Shown one piece after another: positions 1-6,953 of a stretch of DNA of 8,037 nucleotides. The stretch lies in the NCBI GenBank assembly GCA_030016455.1, contig JASEJH010000059.1, forward strand, positions 1-8,037, read 5' to 3'. Numbering within the stretch: the first letter of the stretch is position 1; the number at the start of each line of letters is the position of its first letter. A program made the position numbers and the translations under genes. Source of the DNA: Thermoanaerobacteraceae bacterium. GTDB lineage: Bacteria; Bacillota; Desulfotomaculia; Desulfotomaculales; Ammonificaceae. Below the pieces are notes generated by a model. The model saw only the letters and a list, made by a program, of their open reading frames with translations, did no database searches and had not been told where the DNA came from.

Positions 1-1
1 T

Positions 2-796
2 ATTGATTCACCGCTGCCCCTCGCCGCCCGGTGGGGGAAGTTCCGCGGCGCCATCAAGGAAGCCACGAACAACGCCTCCTGGTGGCGGATCATCAAGGCG
101 CTTTACGCCGGTTACCACCGGATCGCGGCCATTGACCGGGCGGAGCAGGAATGCCACCGGATCCGGGCTTTCGAAAGCAAGCAGGGAACCGTGGACCGGC
201 TTTTCCAGCGCTTCGTCCGGGCCGTCGAGCGGGCTCCCGACTCCCAGGCGGTGCAGAAACTGCTCCAGGATTTCTTAGACGAAGCAAACAGCATCCCCAC
301 CGAGGAAACCCATCCCGTGCGGGTCCGGATCATCGGCGAAATCTGGGTGGTGCTGGAAAGTTACATCAACCTGCATCTCGAGCGGATGCTGGGCCGCTCC
401 GCCGACCCCCGGGTCTGGGTGGACCGGGAAATCTCGGTGACCCAGTGGTTTCACAAGCACATCTTCCCGACCCGGGAAGCCCTGCGGCGGCGCGACGAGA
501 TCAAGGCCGCCGCACTCCCGTACCTGGGTACGGAGGTGGGCGGGCACGGCCACATCAGTATCGGACTGGCGGCGCTGGCGCGCAAAGAGGGTATTGACGG
601 CATCATTCACCTGATGCCCTTCACCTGCATGCCGGAGATCGTGGCGCAGAACATCCTGGTGCAGCTCAGCCAAAAGTTCGACCTGCCGGTTTTGACCCAC
701 ATCATCACGGACCAGACGGGTGAAGCGGGATTCGAAACCAGAATCGAGGCTTTTTTAGACATCCTGAAAGAACGCAAATTGGCGGAGGTTGGCTGA
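2..796 (+). CDS. 2-hydroxyacyl-CoA dehydratase-like subunit / activase-related protein, C-terminal part
   Basis: The frame is open from the window edge, so the N-terminus is missing; about 264 residues remain and end in TGA. The C-terminal third carries GTEVGGHGHISIG and then LMPFTCMPE. The latter is typical of the HgdB-like family, whose members hold an iron-sulfur cluster used in radical dehydration or reduction of acyl-CoAs; the cysteine in FTCMPE is the likely cluster ligand in this part. The ending resembles the COG3581-type proteins encoded beside or fused to HgdC-type activases in anaerobic Firmicutes. Only 3 bases separate it from the activase gene downstream, so the two are probably co-translated. 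The true substrate cannot be told from sequence; many such proteins are uncharacterised. An internal ATG at 191 is not the start, because the same frame continues upstream with plausible protein (for example ATNNASWWRIIKALYAGYHR). Family call fairly sure; function unknown. Confidence 0.8.
   Translation: MDSPLPLAARWGKFRGAIKEATNNASWWRIIKALYAGYHRIAAIDRAEQECHRIRAFESKQGTVDRLFQRFVRAVERAPDSQAVQKLLQDFLDEANSIPTEETHPVRVRIIGEIWVVLESYINLHLERMLGRSADPRVWVDREISVTQWFHKHIFPTREALRRRDEIKAAALPYLGTEVGGHGHISIGLAALARKEGIDGIIHLMPFTCMPEIVAQNILVQLSQKFDLPVLTHIITDQTGEAGFETRIEAFLDILKERKLAEVG
784..788 (+). promoter_or_regulatory. Ribosome binding site of the activase gene
   Basis: GGAGG lies inside the last codons of the upstream gene, 11 bases before the ATG at 800. 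This supports translational coupling of the two genes. Confidence 0.6.
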
Positions 797-799
797 TAC

Positions 800-1822
800 A
801 TGCCGAATTTTTTGGGGATAGACGTCGGGAGCGTAACCACGAAGGTGGTGCTGATTGATGAGCACCACAACGTCCTTTTCGACATCTACCTGCGGACGGA
901 GGGGGGGCCGATCCACGCGATCCAGCGCGCCTTCCGGCAGCTGTACGAAACGGTGGGCGAGGTTGAAGTCGCGGGCGTCGGCACCACCGGCAGCGGCCGC
1001 CGTCTGGCCGGGATCATGGTGGGCGCGGATATCGTGAAGAACGAAATCACCGCGCACGCCCTGGCCGGCCGCTGGGTGGAGCCGAACGTCTCGACCATCA
1101 TCGACATCGGGGGACAGGACTCCAAGATCATCTTCTTCCAGAACGGGGTGCCGGTGGGCTTCAACATGAACACGGTCTGCGCCGCGGGGACGGGTTCCTT
1201 TTTAGACCACCAGGCCGTACGCCTCGGCATCCCCATTGAAGAATTCGGCGAGTACGCGCTGCGCTCCACCAACCCGATCAAGATTGCCGGCCGGTGCGGT
1301 GTTTTCGCCGAATCCGATCTGATTCACAAGCAGAAGATGGGCTACAAGAAGGAAGACCTCATCGCCGGGCTCTGCCTGGCCCTGGCCGGGAACTACCTGG
1401 CCAACGTGGCCCGCGGCCGGAAGATCGAGCCGGTGGTACTCTTCCAGGGAGGCGTCGCCGCCAACATCGGGATGCGCGCTGCATTTGAGAGCCGCCTGGG
1501 CATGGAAATCGTCGTCCCGCCCTATTTCAAGGTAATGGGCGCGCTCGGGGCCGCCCTGCTGGCCAAACGGAACTACGAGCGCCGCCGGCGGCCTTCGCAG
1601 TTCCGGGGCGCCGCTTACATCGCCTCCTTCACCTGCACGCCGCGCACCTTCACCTGCGGCGACTGTCCGAACAACTGCGAGGTGAACGAGGTTTACATCG
1701 GCGGGGAACTCGTCAGCCGCTGGGGCTCGCGCTGCGGGAAGTGGCACAACCTCAGCGTCTCTTCCGCGGACCGGCGGGAAAATCGCTGGGGGACGGGGTT
1801 GAAAGTAAGCCAGAAAGTATGA
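800..1822 (+). CDS. HgdC-type acyl-CoA dehydratase activase (BadF/BadG/BcrA/BcrD ATPase family)
   Basis: This is a 340-residue ATPase of the ASKHA fold that uses ATP hydrolysis to push a low-potential electron into a partner dehydratase or reductase. Visible motifs are the phosphate-1 loop GIDVGSVTTK (6-15), IDIGGQDSK (101-109), NTVCAAGTGSF (124-134), GRCGVFAESD (164-173) and LFQGGVAAN (214-222). Cys127 and Cys166 fall at the same numbers that I recall for the two cysteines holding the inter-subunit [4Fe-4S] cluster in Acidaminococcus HgdC. Beyond about residue 275 there is an added tail with Cys279, Cys286, Cys289 and Cys293 (FTCGDCPNNCEV) and Cys312. This resembles the linker that follows the activase domain in the large fused activase/dehydratase proteins. 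The gene therefore looks like a split version of that fusion, encoded after its HgdB-like partner. Substrate unknown. Start ATG at 800 is supported by GGAGG upstream. Confidence 0.9.
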   Translation: MPNFLGIDVGSVTTKVVLIDEHHNVLFDIYLRTEGGPIHAIQRAFRQLYETVGEVEVAGVGTTGSGRRLAGIMVGADIVKNEITAHALAGRWVEPNVSTIIDIGGQDSKIIFFQNGVPVGFNMNTVCAAGTGSFLDHQAVRLGIPIEEFGEYALRSTNPIKIAGRCGVFAESDLIHKQKMGYKKEDLIAGLCLALAGNYLANVARGRKIEPVVLFQGGVAANIGMRAAFESRLGMEIVVPPYFKVMGALGAALLAKRNYERRRRPSQFRGAAYIASFTCTPRTFTCGDCPNNCEVNEVYIGGELVSRWGSRCGKWHNLSVSSADRRENRWGTGLKVSQKV

Positions 1823-1828
1823 TAGAAT
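1799..1828 (+). promoter_or_regulatory. Likely sigma-A-type promoter for rpmB
   Basis: TTGAAA (1799-1804) and TAGAAT (1823-1828) are separated by 18 bases. Each differs from the vegetative consensus by one base. The -35 box and most of the spacer lie in the last codons of the activase gene, and the -10 box starts one base after its stop. This would let rpmB be expressed apart from the dehydratase genes. Seen by eye only; not scored against a background model. Confidence 0.5.
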
Positions 1829-1845
1829 TTGGCCGTGGCGTCAAA

Positions 1846-1851
1846 AGGAGG
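1846..1851 (+). promoter_or_regulatory. Strong ribosome binding site that fixes the rpmB start
   Basis: AGGAGG sits 8 bases before the TTG at 1860. An in-frame GTG at 1851 overlaps this site and cannot be the start, so TTG at 1860 is preferred. Confidence 0.8.
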
Positions 1852-1859
1852 TGGAAAAA

Positions 1860-2051
1860 TTGGCCAGAAGATGTGAAATTTGCGGCAAAACCATCACTTT
1901 CGGCATCCAGTTGAGCCACTCCCACATCCGCACCAAACGCACCTGGACGCCCAACCTCCAGCGGGTGAAGGCGATCGTTGACGGGCGCCCCAAGCGGATT
2001 AAGGTCTGCACCCGGTGCCTGAAAGCCGGCAAGGTAACGCGGGCGATATAA
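1860..2051 (+). CDS. rpmB: 50S ribosomal protein L28
   Basis: This is a 63-residue protein of the large ribosomal subunit, of the usual length for Firmicutes. It begins MARRCEICGK once the TTG at 1860 is taken as start, which matches the standard N-terminus of the family. Four cysteines in two CxxC pairs (Cys5/Cys8 and Cys50/Cys53, the latter in KVCTRCLKAGKV) mark the zinc-binding (C+) form of L28. The middle carries the conserved SHSHIRTKRTW-PNLQ segment. It lies 37 bases after the activase stop, behind its own candidate promoter, so it need not be functionally linked to the dehydratase genes. Downstream the genes converge with the minus-strand restriction operon. As a conserved housekeeping gene it anchors the left side of the window as native chromosome. 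Confidence 0.97.
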   Translation: MARRCEICGKTITFGIQLSHSHIRTKRTWTPNLQRVKAIVDGRPKRIKVCTRCLKAGKVTRAI

Positions 2052-2060
2052 AAACTTAAG

Positions 2061-2190
2061 AGTCAGAATTCTAAGGTCAGAAGTTAGAATCCAGAATCCA
2101 GAATAAGGAAAGAGGAGACTACAGCTCTTCCTTCTGACTCCTGACTCCTGACTTCTGGCTACTGATTTTTGACTTCCGGCTGCTGACCTC
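2061..2190. repeat. Heptad-based imperfect inverted repeat between convergent genes
   Basis: The left arm (about 2061-2114) is purine-rich and made of units such as GTCAGAA and CCAGAAT. The right arm (about 2125-2190) is its approximate complement, with CTGACTC, CTGACTT and CTGACCT units. The inner ends pair best: AAGGAAAGAG (2105-2114) against CTCTTCCTTC (2125-2134), with a loop of about 10 bases. Unit spacing is often 7 bases. No open frame of note lies here. It could fold as a long, bulged hairpin in transcripts from either side and help separate the convergent genes, but there is no T-run right after the stem, so a classical terminator is not supported. Similar heptad families are scattered in intergenic regions of several bacterial groups (general knowledge). 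Confidence 0.7.
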
Positions 2191-2228
2191 CGAATCCCGT
2201 AGGCCGGAACAGCCTTGGACCGTCTGTG

Positions 2229-2311
2229 GTGTAACGGTGCGCGTCAGCCGCGCGTGAGCGAGGGAGCGCAGCGACCGACCGAAGCGTATCGGCTCCACGT
2301 ACTTGTTATGC
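2229..2311 (-). other. attC-like recombination site candidate at the end of the restriction cassette
   Basis: The element has outer boxes GTGTAAC (2229-2235) and GTTATGC (2305-2311), which pair through TAAC/GTTA. Inner boxes AGCCG (2246-2250) and CGGCT (2290-2294) pair at similar distances from the outer boxes, and GTGCG/CGTAC-like bases partly pair between them. This is the R''-L''-L'-R' layout of integron attC sites (consensus RYYYAAC and GTTRRRY), and 83 bases is a normal length. Each outer box departs from consensus by at least one base. On the minus strand it follows the helicase-nuclease gene by 25 bases, as an attC follows the gene of a cassette. No integrase gene is visible. The central part can also form a separate hairpin, GCGCG (2239-2243) with CGCGC (2249-2253), so a plain palindromic repeat is an alternative. 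Confidence 0.35.
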
Positions 2312-2336
2312 GGCCAGCTCTGCGCGAAAACCGTGC

Positions 2337-4874
2337 CTACTGCTGACCGTTTTCTCCCAGTACCACATCCAGAGTGGAAACAAATGACTCGTAGTTGCCT
2401 TCACGTATAAACTGAAAAAAGGCGTCGTAATCTCGCGGCGTCAAGAAGTGGAAGAAATAACGTCTCTCGTTTTGCTGTTGATTCAATGTGGCAAAATGTT
2501 GGCAGGCATATCGGTATTTGCCTTTGTTTTCATCAGAGGGTTCGCTGATTTCCTTATCCCATTTAATCTCGATAACCAAAATGTCGTTACCCTTCTTGAT
2601 GAAAAAGTCCGGGTTAAAGTAGCCCCGCTTCGGGTGTTCGCCTTTGCGCCAAGCGTATTCAATGGGATAAAAGCCCTGATCTGCGGATTTGATCCAGGCA
2701 TCTATCGCGGCAGCATTTTCCGGCTTGACCAACTGGCGGACGAAGTCTCGTTCCGGTTTGTGATTGGCCAGGACAATGTTCAGGGGCGTCTTGAACAGGA
2801 AAGCATTGTCCACGTAGTGCCAGGCAGCACGCGGTAGATTTTCGTCATTGCGCACTTCTTCCAATAGTGTTTTTACCTCTTCATCGCTCAATCGGAAAGC
2901 GTGTTCATCCGCAAAGACCGTCACTTCTCCTCTGCGTAAGGCCGCCAACCCTGCGCTATCTCGCGGTCTGTCCATAGTACTTAGAACTCTAACTGCTGCC
3001 GGCGACATCTGATAGCGCACACGTTTAGCTGCTCCTCGCCTGAGCGTTCCAAAAGCGGCATATAGCCTCTGGCGATTTTCTTCGCTAACCCTATCTTCGG
3101 TTTCGCCCACACGCCTCAAGGACTCGCGTATCACCACTTTCAGCCAGTCCAGGTTGTAACGTTCTGCATAGTTCGTTTCACCCTCGGTTTCCATATCAAT
3201 CGAGCTCAAGCGGTAATGGATGGCCTCTGCTACTTCATCCACCGTGTACATCCTGTATCGGACCAGAGTTTTCTTGGTGCGGCGGTCCCCGCCCACGGCG
3301 CGCTCGTAGGTGGTTTCGCGCTCCAATGCCGGAACTTGTGAGATTAGCTTGATGAACCCTTTACTGAACTCGTATTCCCCTGTTTGCTCAAATTCCTCAA
3401 CCGTCTGGGTTTTGCTATAGTCTATGTGACGCAACGTGAAATGATAGTCGGGCGACTTGGCGACGGGGTAAGAGTAAAGCCGCTTTTCGACCTCCATCAC
3501 CTCGTCCACCAAGTGCTTGATACGGCTGGACCAGGCGTCGTGGTTAAAGACTGTGACCACGGGACGTTCGCCTCTGTAGACGTCGGGGATGCGCAGTCCG
3601 CGCCCCAAGACCTGGGCAATGAGCAACTTGCTGTTGAACGCACGCTCCTCGTGGGGCACAATCTGGAAGACGTTTTGCACGTCCCAGCCTTCGGTGAGCA
3701 TACTGACCGAGGTGATCCACTCCACAGGGTTATCGGGACGATCTACATCGGCCAGGGCGCGCACGTTAGCTTGATGTTCCTGCGCCGACGTAACGATAAG
3801 CACCTTCTTCTCCGCCTCTTCGCGAGGGATACCCTCTTGCTCGGCCAGAAAGTCTATTAGTCCCCCGGTGAGTTGCTTGCAGGTAGAAATGTCGCGGGTC
3901 ACCAGAATCGTAAGCGGTTTGACCTTGCGGTAACGGGTGGTCTTATTCTCGCGGTGGTTATCGTAGATTTTCTGGAACTTTTCGTATTGCGACTGCGAAG
4001 TGTCTTCCGCTACATACTCGATGCTCTTGGCAAATCCCTGCTCGATCGCTTCCCGTAGTGAATACCGATAAACAACGTCGGCAAAATAGTCGTTTTCCAC
4101 ATAACAGGTGCCGGAAAAGCCAACCAGATAGCGGAATCCAAAAGTCGGATCGAGCAGAAATTCCTTCCACCGCTTGAGGCTGCGACTGGTGGCGTCCCGG
4201 CCGGTGTGTTTGTTGTAAACGTGATGAACCTCGTCGTTCAGGATCAGGGTGCGCGCGCCTTTTCCGGCCAGGCTGTCCCGGATGGAGGACTTGACGTGCT
4301 CCAGAGTGGCGTGAAAGTTTTCAACGCAAATAGTGCCGTCCACGATGGACTCGGTGCCGTTAATGATGTGCGGATTACGTACACGGGCGGTCTCGGGCAG
4401 CAAATCCCTGAGCGTGCCGTCCGCGGAGAGGGCGCGAAACTTGGCCAGCAGGCCGTCCTCAATAGTGCGGGAAGGGCAGAGCACCAGCACCCGATCCACG
4501 ACGCCTTCGGCCAACATGATGCGGGCAACGCCGTACATTACGTAACTCTTGCCCGTGGCCGTCGCCAGGTCAACTGAACACGAAAGTTGATCGGGTAGTT
4601 GCAGGTAACGCTCCATTTCCCGGAAAGAACCGTAGCGTTCTCGCAACGTTTCGTTGGAATTGAAATTCTCCTCGGCCAGGGCGCGTAGGCTGGCATAGCG
4701 CCCGCCCAGCAGATAGCGCAACACCGTCCGGATCGCCTCTTTTTGGTACTCCCGCGGACCACACAGCGCGTCCAGGAACGGCTCGTAGCGCGTGATGTCG
4801 AAACGGGCCGGGTCTATGCTGGGGCTGACACGCAACACCAGATCTTGATTTAGGAAAGTCTGCTGGTCACGCAT
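2337..4874 (-). CDS. Type III-like restriction enzyme subunit: DExH helicase with C-terminal PD-(D/E)XK nuclease
   Basis: This 845-residue protein would translocate on or remodel DNA using ATP and cleave unmodified DNA together with the methyltransferase encoded just before it. Superfamily 2 motifs appear in order: YQKEAI (43-48), Walker A ATATGKSY (104-111), Walker B DEVHH (214-218), SGT (254-256), TEGWDV (394-399) and QVLGRGLR (421-428). The nuclease site is near the C-terminus: NPDFF with Asp756, then VIEIK with Glu769 and Lys771, giving the D-x12-E-x-K pattern of this fold. Residues about 440-740 lack a motif I recognise. The ATG at 4874 overlaps the methyltransferase stop by 8 bases (ATGCGTGA) and has AGGGGG upstream, so it is preferred over a TTG at 4964. 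All core catalytic residues are present, so it looks intact. The length is somewhat short for classical Res subunits. The stretch near 2400-2600, coding the C-terminus, is visibly richer in A+T. Confidence 0.92.
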   Translation of the reverse strand: MRDQQTFLNQDLVLRVSPSIDPARFDITRYEPFLDALCGPREYQKEAIRTVLRYLLGGRYASLRALAEENFNSNETLRERYGSFREMERYLQLPDQLSCSVDLATATGKSYVMYGVARIMLAEGVVDRVLVLCPSRTIEDGLLAKFRALSADGTLRDLLPETARVRNPHIINGTESIVDGTICVENFHATLEHVKSSIRDSLAGKGARTLILNDEVHHVYNKHTGRDATSRSLKRWKEFLLDPTFGFRYLVGFSGTCYVENDYFADVVYRYSLREAIEQGFAKSIEYVAEDTSQSQYEKFQKIYDNHRENKTTRYRKVKPLTILVTRDISTCKQLTGGLIDFLAEQEGIPREEAEKKVLIVTSAQEHQANVRALADVDRPDNPVEWITSVSMLTEGWDVQNVFQIVPHEERAFNSKLLIAQVLGRGLRIPDVYRGERPVVTVFNHDAWSSRIKHLVDEVMEVEKRLYSYPVAKSPDYHFTLRHIDYSKTQTVEEFEQTGEYEFSKGFIKLISQVPALERETTYERAVGGDRRTKKTLVRYRMYTVDEVAEAIHYRLSSIDMETEGETNYAERYNLDWLKVVIRESLRRVGETEDRVSEENRQRLYAAFGTLRRGAAKRVRYQMSPAAVRVLSTMDRPRDSAGLAALRRGEVTVFADEHAFRLSDEEVKTLLEEVRNDENLPRAAWHYVDNAFLFKTPLNIVLANHKPERDFVRQLVKPENAAAIDAWIKSADQGFYPIEYAWRKGEHPKRGYFNPDFFIKKGNDILVIEIKWDKEISEPSDENKGKYRYACQHFATLNQQQNERRYFFHFLTPRDYDAFFQFIREGNYESFVSTLDVVLGENGQQ

Positions 4875-6942
4875 CGGTTGCCCCCTGTGCCTCGTCTTCG
4901 GCACCAACCGGCTTGAAATCGGCCGGCGTCTTGATTTCGCGGTACTCATTGCCATAGATGTCAATGTAGATGATCATCGCCCGCCTGCCCAACTGTTCCA
5001 ACGGCAGGTGTACTTCCCAATCGTTCTTTTCGATATCGGCGGCGTAAAAGACACCGTCCAGGGCAAAGACCTCGCCGTCGTAGTCGTAGTCTACCATCAC
5101 CATGGAGAGCGTCTCGCGATTGCCTTTTTGAGTGGCACCCTTGACCATGGCCTTGCTTTTGAAGGTCTTGATGTGGATGACCGCCTCATTGATGAGTTCC
5201 CCCTTCCGCGGTTTGATCCAGTAGTCGCAGCCCACTTCGGGCAAACGAATAAAGTCAAACCCGACTGCCTCCACCGTCTCGTTGACCTGGCTCTCATCCA
5301 CCGGCTGGGTGATGGCCTCAAAATCGCGGGAGTGCAGTTCGTTGATGATGGAGTACGGGATGCGCAGGATGTAATAGCGGGTGCGGTCCTTGTCAATGTA
5401 GTCCTCCAGAAACGTCACGCTGGCCGCCGGGGCGATGATGAAAAAGCGGGCGCCGACTTTACCCCCGATCTGATTGTGCAGGTCGTCAATAAAGCCGTAA
5501 TCCAGCACCACGCCGCCGTGTTGCAGGTGATTGAACACCAGCACGTCATCGGCGCCGCGATAGCCGTCCAGTTCTACGCCGCCGACAGTGTGCGGTTCAT
5601 CGCGGCACTGGAAGAGGTGCAGGGCAAAGAAGCGCCAGTCTTCCCAGGGCAGGCGCTTGAGTTGGGAGAAATCGTACAGCCCGGCGTTGTAGAGGGTGAA
5701 TGGTTTAGGTTGGAGCCGCTTGCCCTTGTTGCCAATTCCCTCGCGGAGATTGAGCATGCGCTTCTGGATGGTGTAGATAGCCAGCTTCCCACAGTCAATA
5801 CCGATCCATCGCCGACCCAGTTTTTCGGCCACAGCCAGGGTGGTGCCGGAGCCAGCGAAGGCGTCAAGGACAATGTCGCCTTTTTCGGATGCCGTAACAA
5901 TCACTCTCTCCAATAGCTCTTCGCTATTTTCGGTTGGATACCCTGTGCTGAAGGCATAACCTTTGATATCCGTCCAGTTATTGTCGATTGGTACCGATTC
6001 AGTCTGCAGATATTCTGGTCGTCCATCGACACGATTGCCATTCAAATCGTAATAAGAAACATCAGGGTTTATTCTTATCCTGCCCTCGCGTTCAAGAACG
6101 TCAATTCGCTCTTGAGTAAATGTGAAGTGTCTACCCCGTCTCGGTAGATATCTCTTGCCGAAGATTACCCTTTCCGGTGGATTTCGCAAGCCTGGAGATA
6201 CCATATCTAACCACTCCGGCTCTTTTTCTGCGCCACAGTAGTAGCATTTTCGAAGAGCTTCTGGATTATGGAAATAATAGTTCGATGTCTTTGTATAGAA
6301 ATAGAGCGATTCGACACTAACATTGAAGCGCGTCAGGCCACGGAGAGACCTCATCACCCTGTTTATGATGATCTCGTTCCTAAAGTTTTGTTCGCCAAAG
6401 ACTTCATCCATAACAACCTTCACATAGTGACCAAAGTGATAATCCAAACGCACAAAAACGCTCCCCGTATCGGCCAGCAGTTCTCTGATGAACACCAGTC
6501 TCTTTCTAAGAAATGAGATAAATTTGGCACCTTGGACTTTGGCTGAATAAGACATCTCACCGTTTCCAGGCCCATACTCATCGCCAGTTCCAAACGGTGG
6601 ATCAATGTACACCAGCTTCACGCCCCGCGATCCGTCGGCGTTGACCAGGCGGCCTTCCTCTTTCCACTGCAACAGCGTCTTCATCGCCTGCAGGTTGTCG
6701 CCAAAGATGAGCATATTGTGCCAGCCGTTGTCGCCGTTGCCACCGAAGGTCTTGACCGGCTGCAGCGGCACGGCCATCGTCTCGGCCAGGATGTCTTCCT
6801 CCCGCTCCTTGCCGGCATAGACTAATTCGTACTCCTGGCGCTCCGGCGGGAAGAGCAGGTGTTTATAATCGAGGGGCAGGTCTTGGCCTTGCTCCAGCAG
6901 TTCAATGATATGACGGCGGTGGTGTTCGGTCAGGCGGGTCAC
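4867..6942 (-). CDS. Site-specific DNA methyltransferase, beta-type, type III Mod-like
   Basis: This 691-residue adenine- or cytosine-N4-methyltransferase is the likely protective partner of the helicase-nuclease that follows. Motif order is that of the beta class: NMLIFGDNLQAMKTL (motif X-like, 76-90), the catalytic DPPFGTGDEY (starting at 114), a target-recognition segment (about 195-325), YPTENSEELLERV (335-347), then the AdoMet-binding DAFAGSGTT (360-368) and GRRWIGID (376-383). A C-terminal region of about 290 residues beyond the methyltransferase core has no motif I can name; it may bind the Res subunit. The recognition segment has an isolated CYYC pair (Cys233, Cys236). The DNA coding for it (about 5930-6600) is much poorer in GC than both sides. 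The GTG at 6942 is chosen because GGAGGT lies 5 bases upstream; a TTG at 6957 lies before that site. The DPPF form fits N6-adenine or N4-cytosine transfer; which one cannot be settled here. Confidence 0.93.
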   Translation of the reverse strand: MTRLTEHHRRHIIELLEQGQDLPLDYKHLLFPPERQEYELVYAGKEREEDILAETMAVPLQPVKTFGGNGDNGWHNMLIFGDNLQAMKTLLQWKEEGRLVNADGSRGVKLVYIDPPFGTGDEYGPGNGEMSYSAKVQGAKFISFLRKRLVFIRELLADTGSVFVRLDYHFGHYVKVVMDEVFGEQNFRNEIIINRVMRSLRGLTRFNVSVESLYFYTKTSNYYFHNPEALRKCYYCGAEKEPEWLDMVSPGLRNPPERVIFGKRYLPRRGRHFTFTQERIDVLEREGRIRINPDVSYYDLNGNRVDGRPEYLQTESVPIDNNWTDIKGYAFSTGYPTENSEELLERVIVTASEKGDIVLDAFAGSGTTLAVAEKLGRRWIGIDCGKLAIYTIQKRMLNLREGIGNKGKRLQPKPFTLYNAGLYDFSQLKRLPWEDWRFFALHLFQCRDEPHTVGGVELDGYRGADDVLVFNHLQHGGVVLDYGFIDDLHNQIGGKVGARFFIIAPAASVTFLEDYIDKDRTRYYILRIPYSIINELHSRDFEAITQPVDESQVNETVEAVGFDFIRLPEVGCDYWIKPRKGELINEAVIHIKTFKSKAMVKGATQKGNRETLSMVMVDYDYDGEVFALDGVFYAADIEKNDWEVHLPLEQLGRRAMIIYIDIYGNEYREIKTPADFKPVGAEDEAQGATDA
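4881..4886 (-). promoter_or_regulatory. Ribosome binding site of the helicase-nuclease gene
   Basis: On the minus strand AGGGGG lies 6 bases before the ATG at 4874, inside the 3' end of the methyltransferase gene. It decides the start and indicates coupled translation. Confidence 0.6.
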
Positions 6943-6947
6943 GATCC

Positions 6948-6953
6948 ACCTCC
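6948..6953 (-). promoter_or_regulatory. Ribosome binding site of the methyltransferase gene
   Basis: On the minus strand GGAGGT follows directly after the TGA of the DprA-like gene and lies 5 bases before the GTG at 6942. It supports that GTG as the start. Confidence 0.75.

Noticed and set aside
3..597. Open frames at 3-278 and 151-597 on the plus strand
   Set aside because: Proline, arginine and glycine-rich out-of-frame translations over the dehydratase-like gene, typical of high-GC shadows.
1851..1859. GTG at 1851 as start of rpmB
   Set aside because: It overlaps the AGGAGG ribosome site and would add residues not seen at the usual MARRCEICGK start.
2105..2134. Rho-independent terminator between the convergent genes
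   Set aside because: The hairpin is A/G against C/T rich with no following T-run on either strand; the short T stretch at 2166-2170 is not next to the stem.
2061..2190. Possible CRISPR array in the repeated intergenic region
   Set aside because: Units are only about 7 bases, degenerate, and have no spacers of regular length.
2448..4577. Several plus-strand open frames (2448-2837, 3384-3860, 4206-4577) opposite the helicase-nuclease
   Set aside because: They are shadows of a minus-strand gene with intact helicase and nuclease motifs; none has a convincing ribosome site or motif.
4875..4964. TTG at 4964 as start of the helicase-nuclease gene
   Set aside because: The extra 30 residues are basic, low-complexity-looking and lie wholly within the methyltransferase gene; the ATG at 4874 has a ribosome site at proper spacing.
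5008..5916. A 302-codon plus-strand open frame opposite the methyltransferase
   Set aside because: It is fully antisense to a gene with clear methyltransferase motifs, and its translation shows no family signature.
2337..6942. DISARM, BREX or type I restriction system
   Set aside because: No HsdS-like specificity gene, no PglX/PglZ-type or DUF1998-type proteins are visible; motif layout fits a Mod/Res pair.
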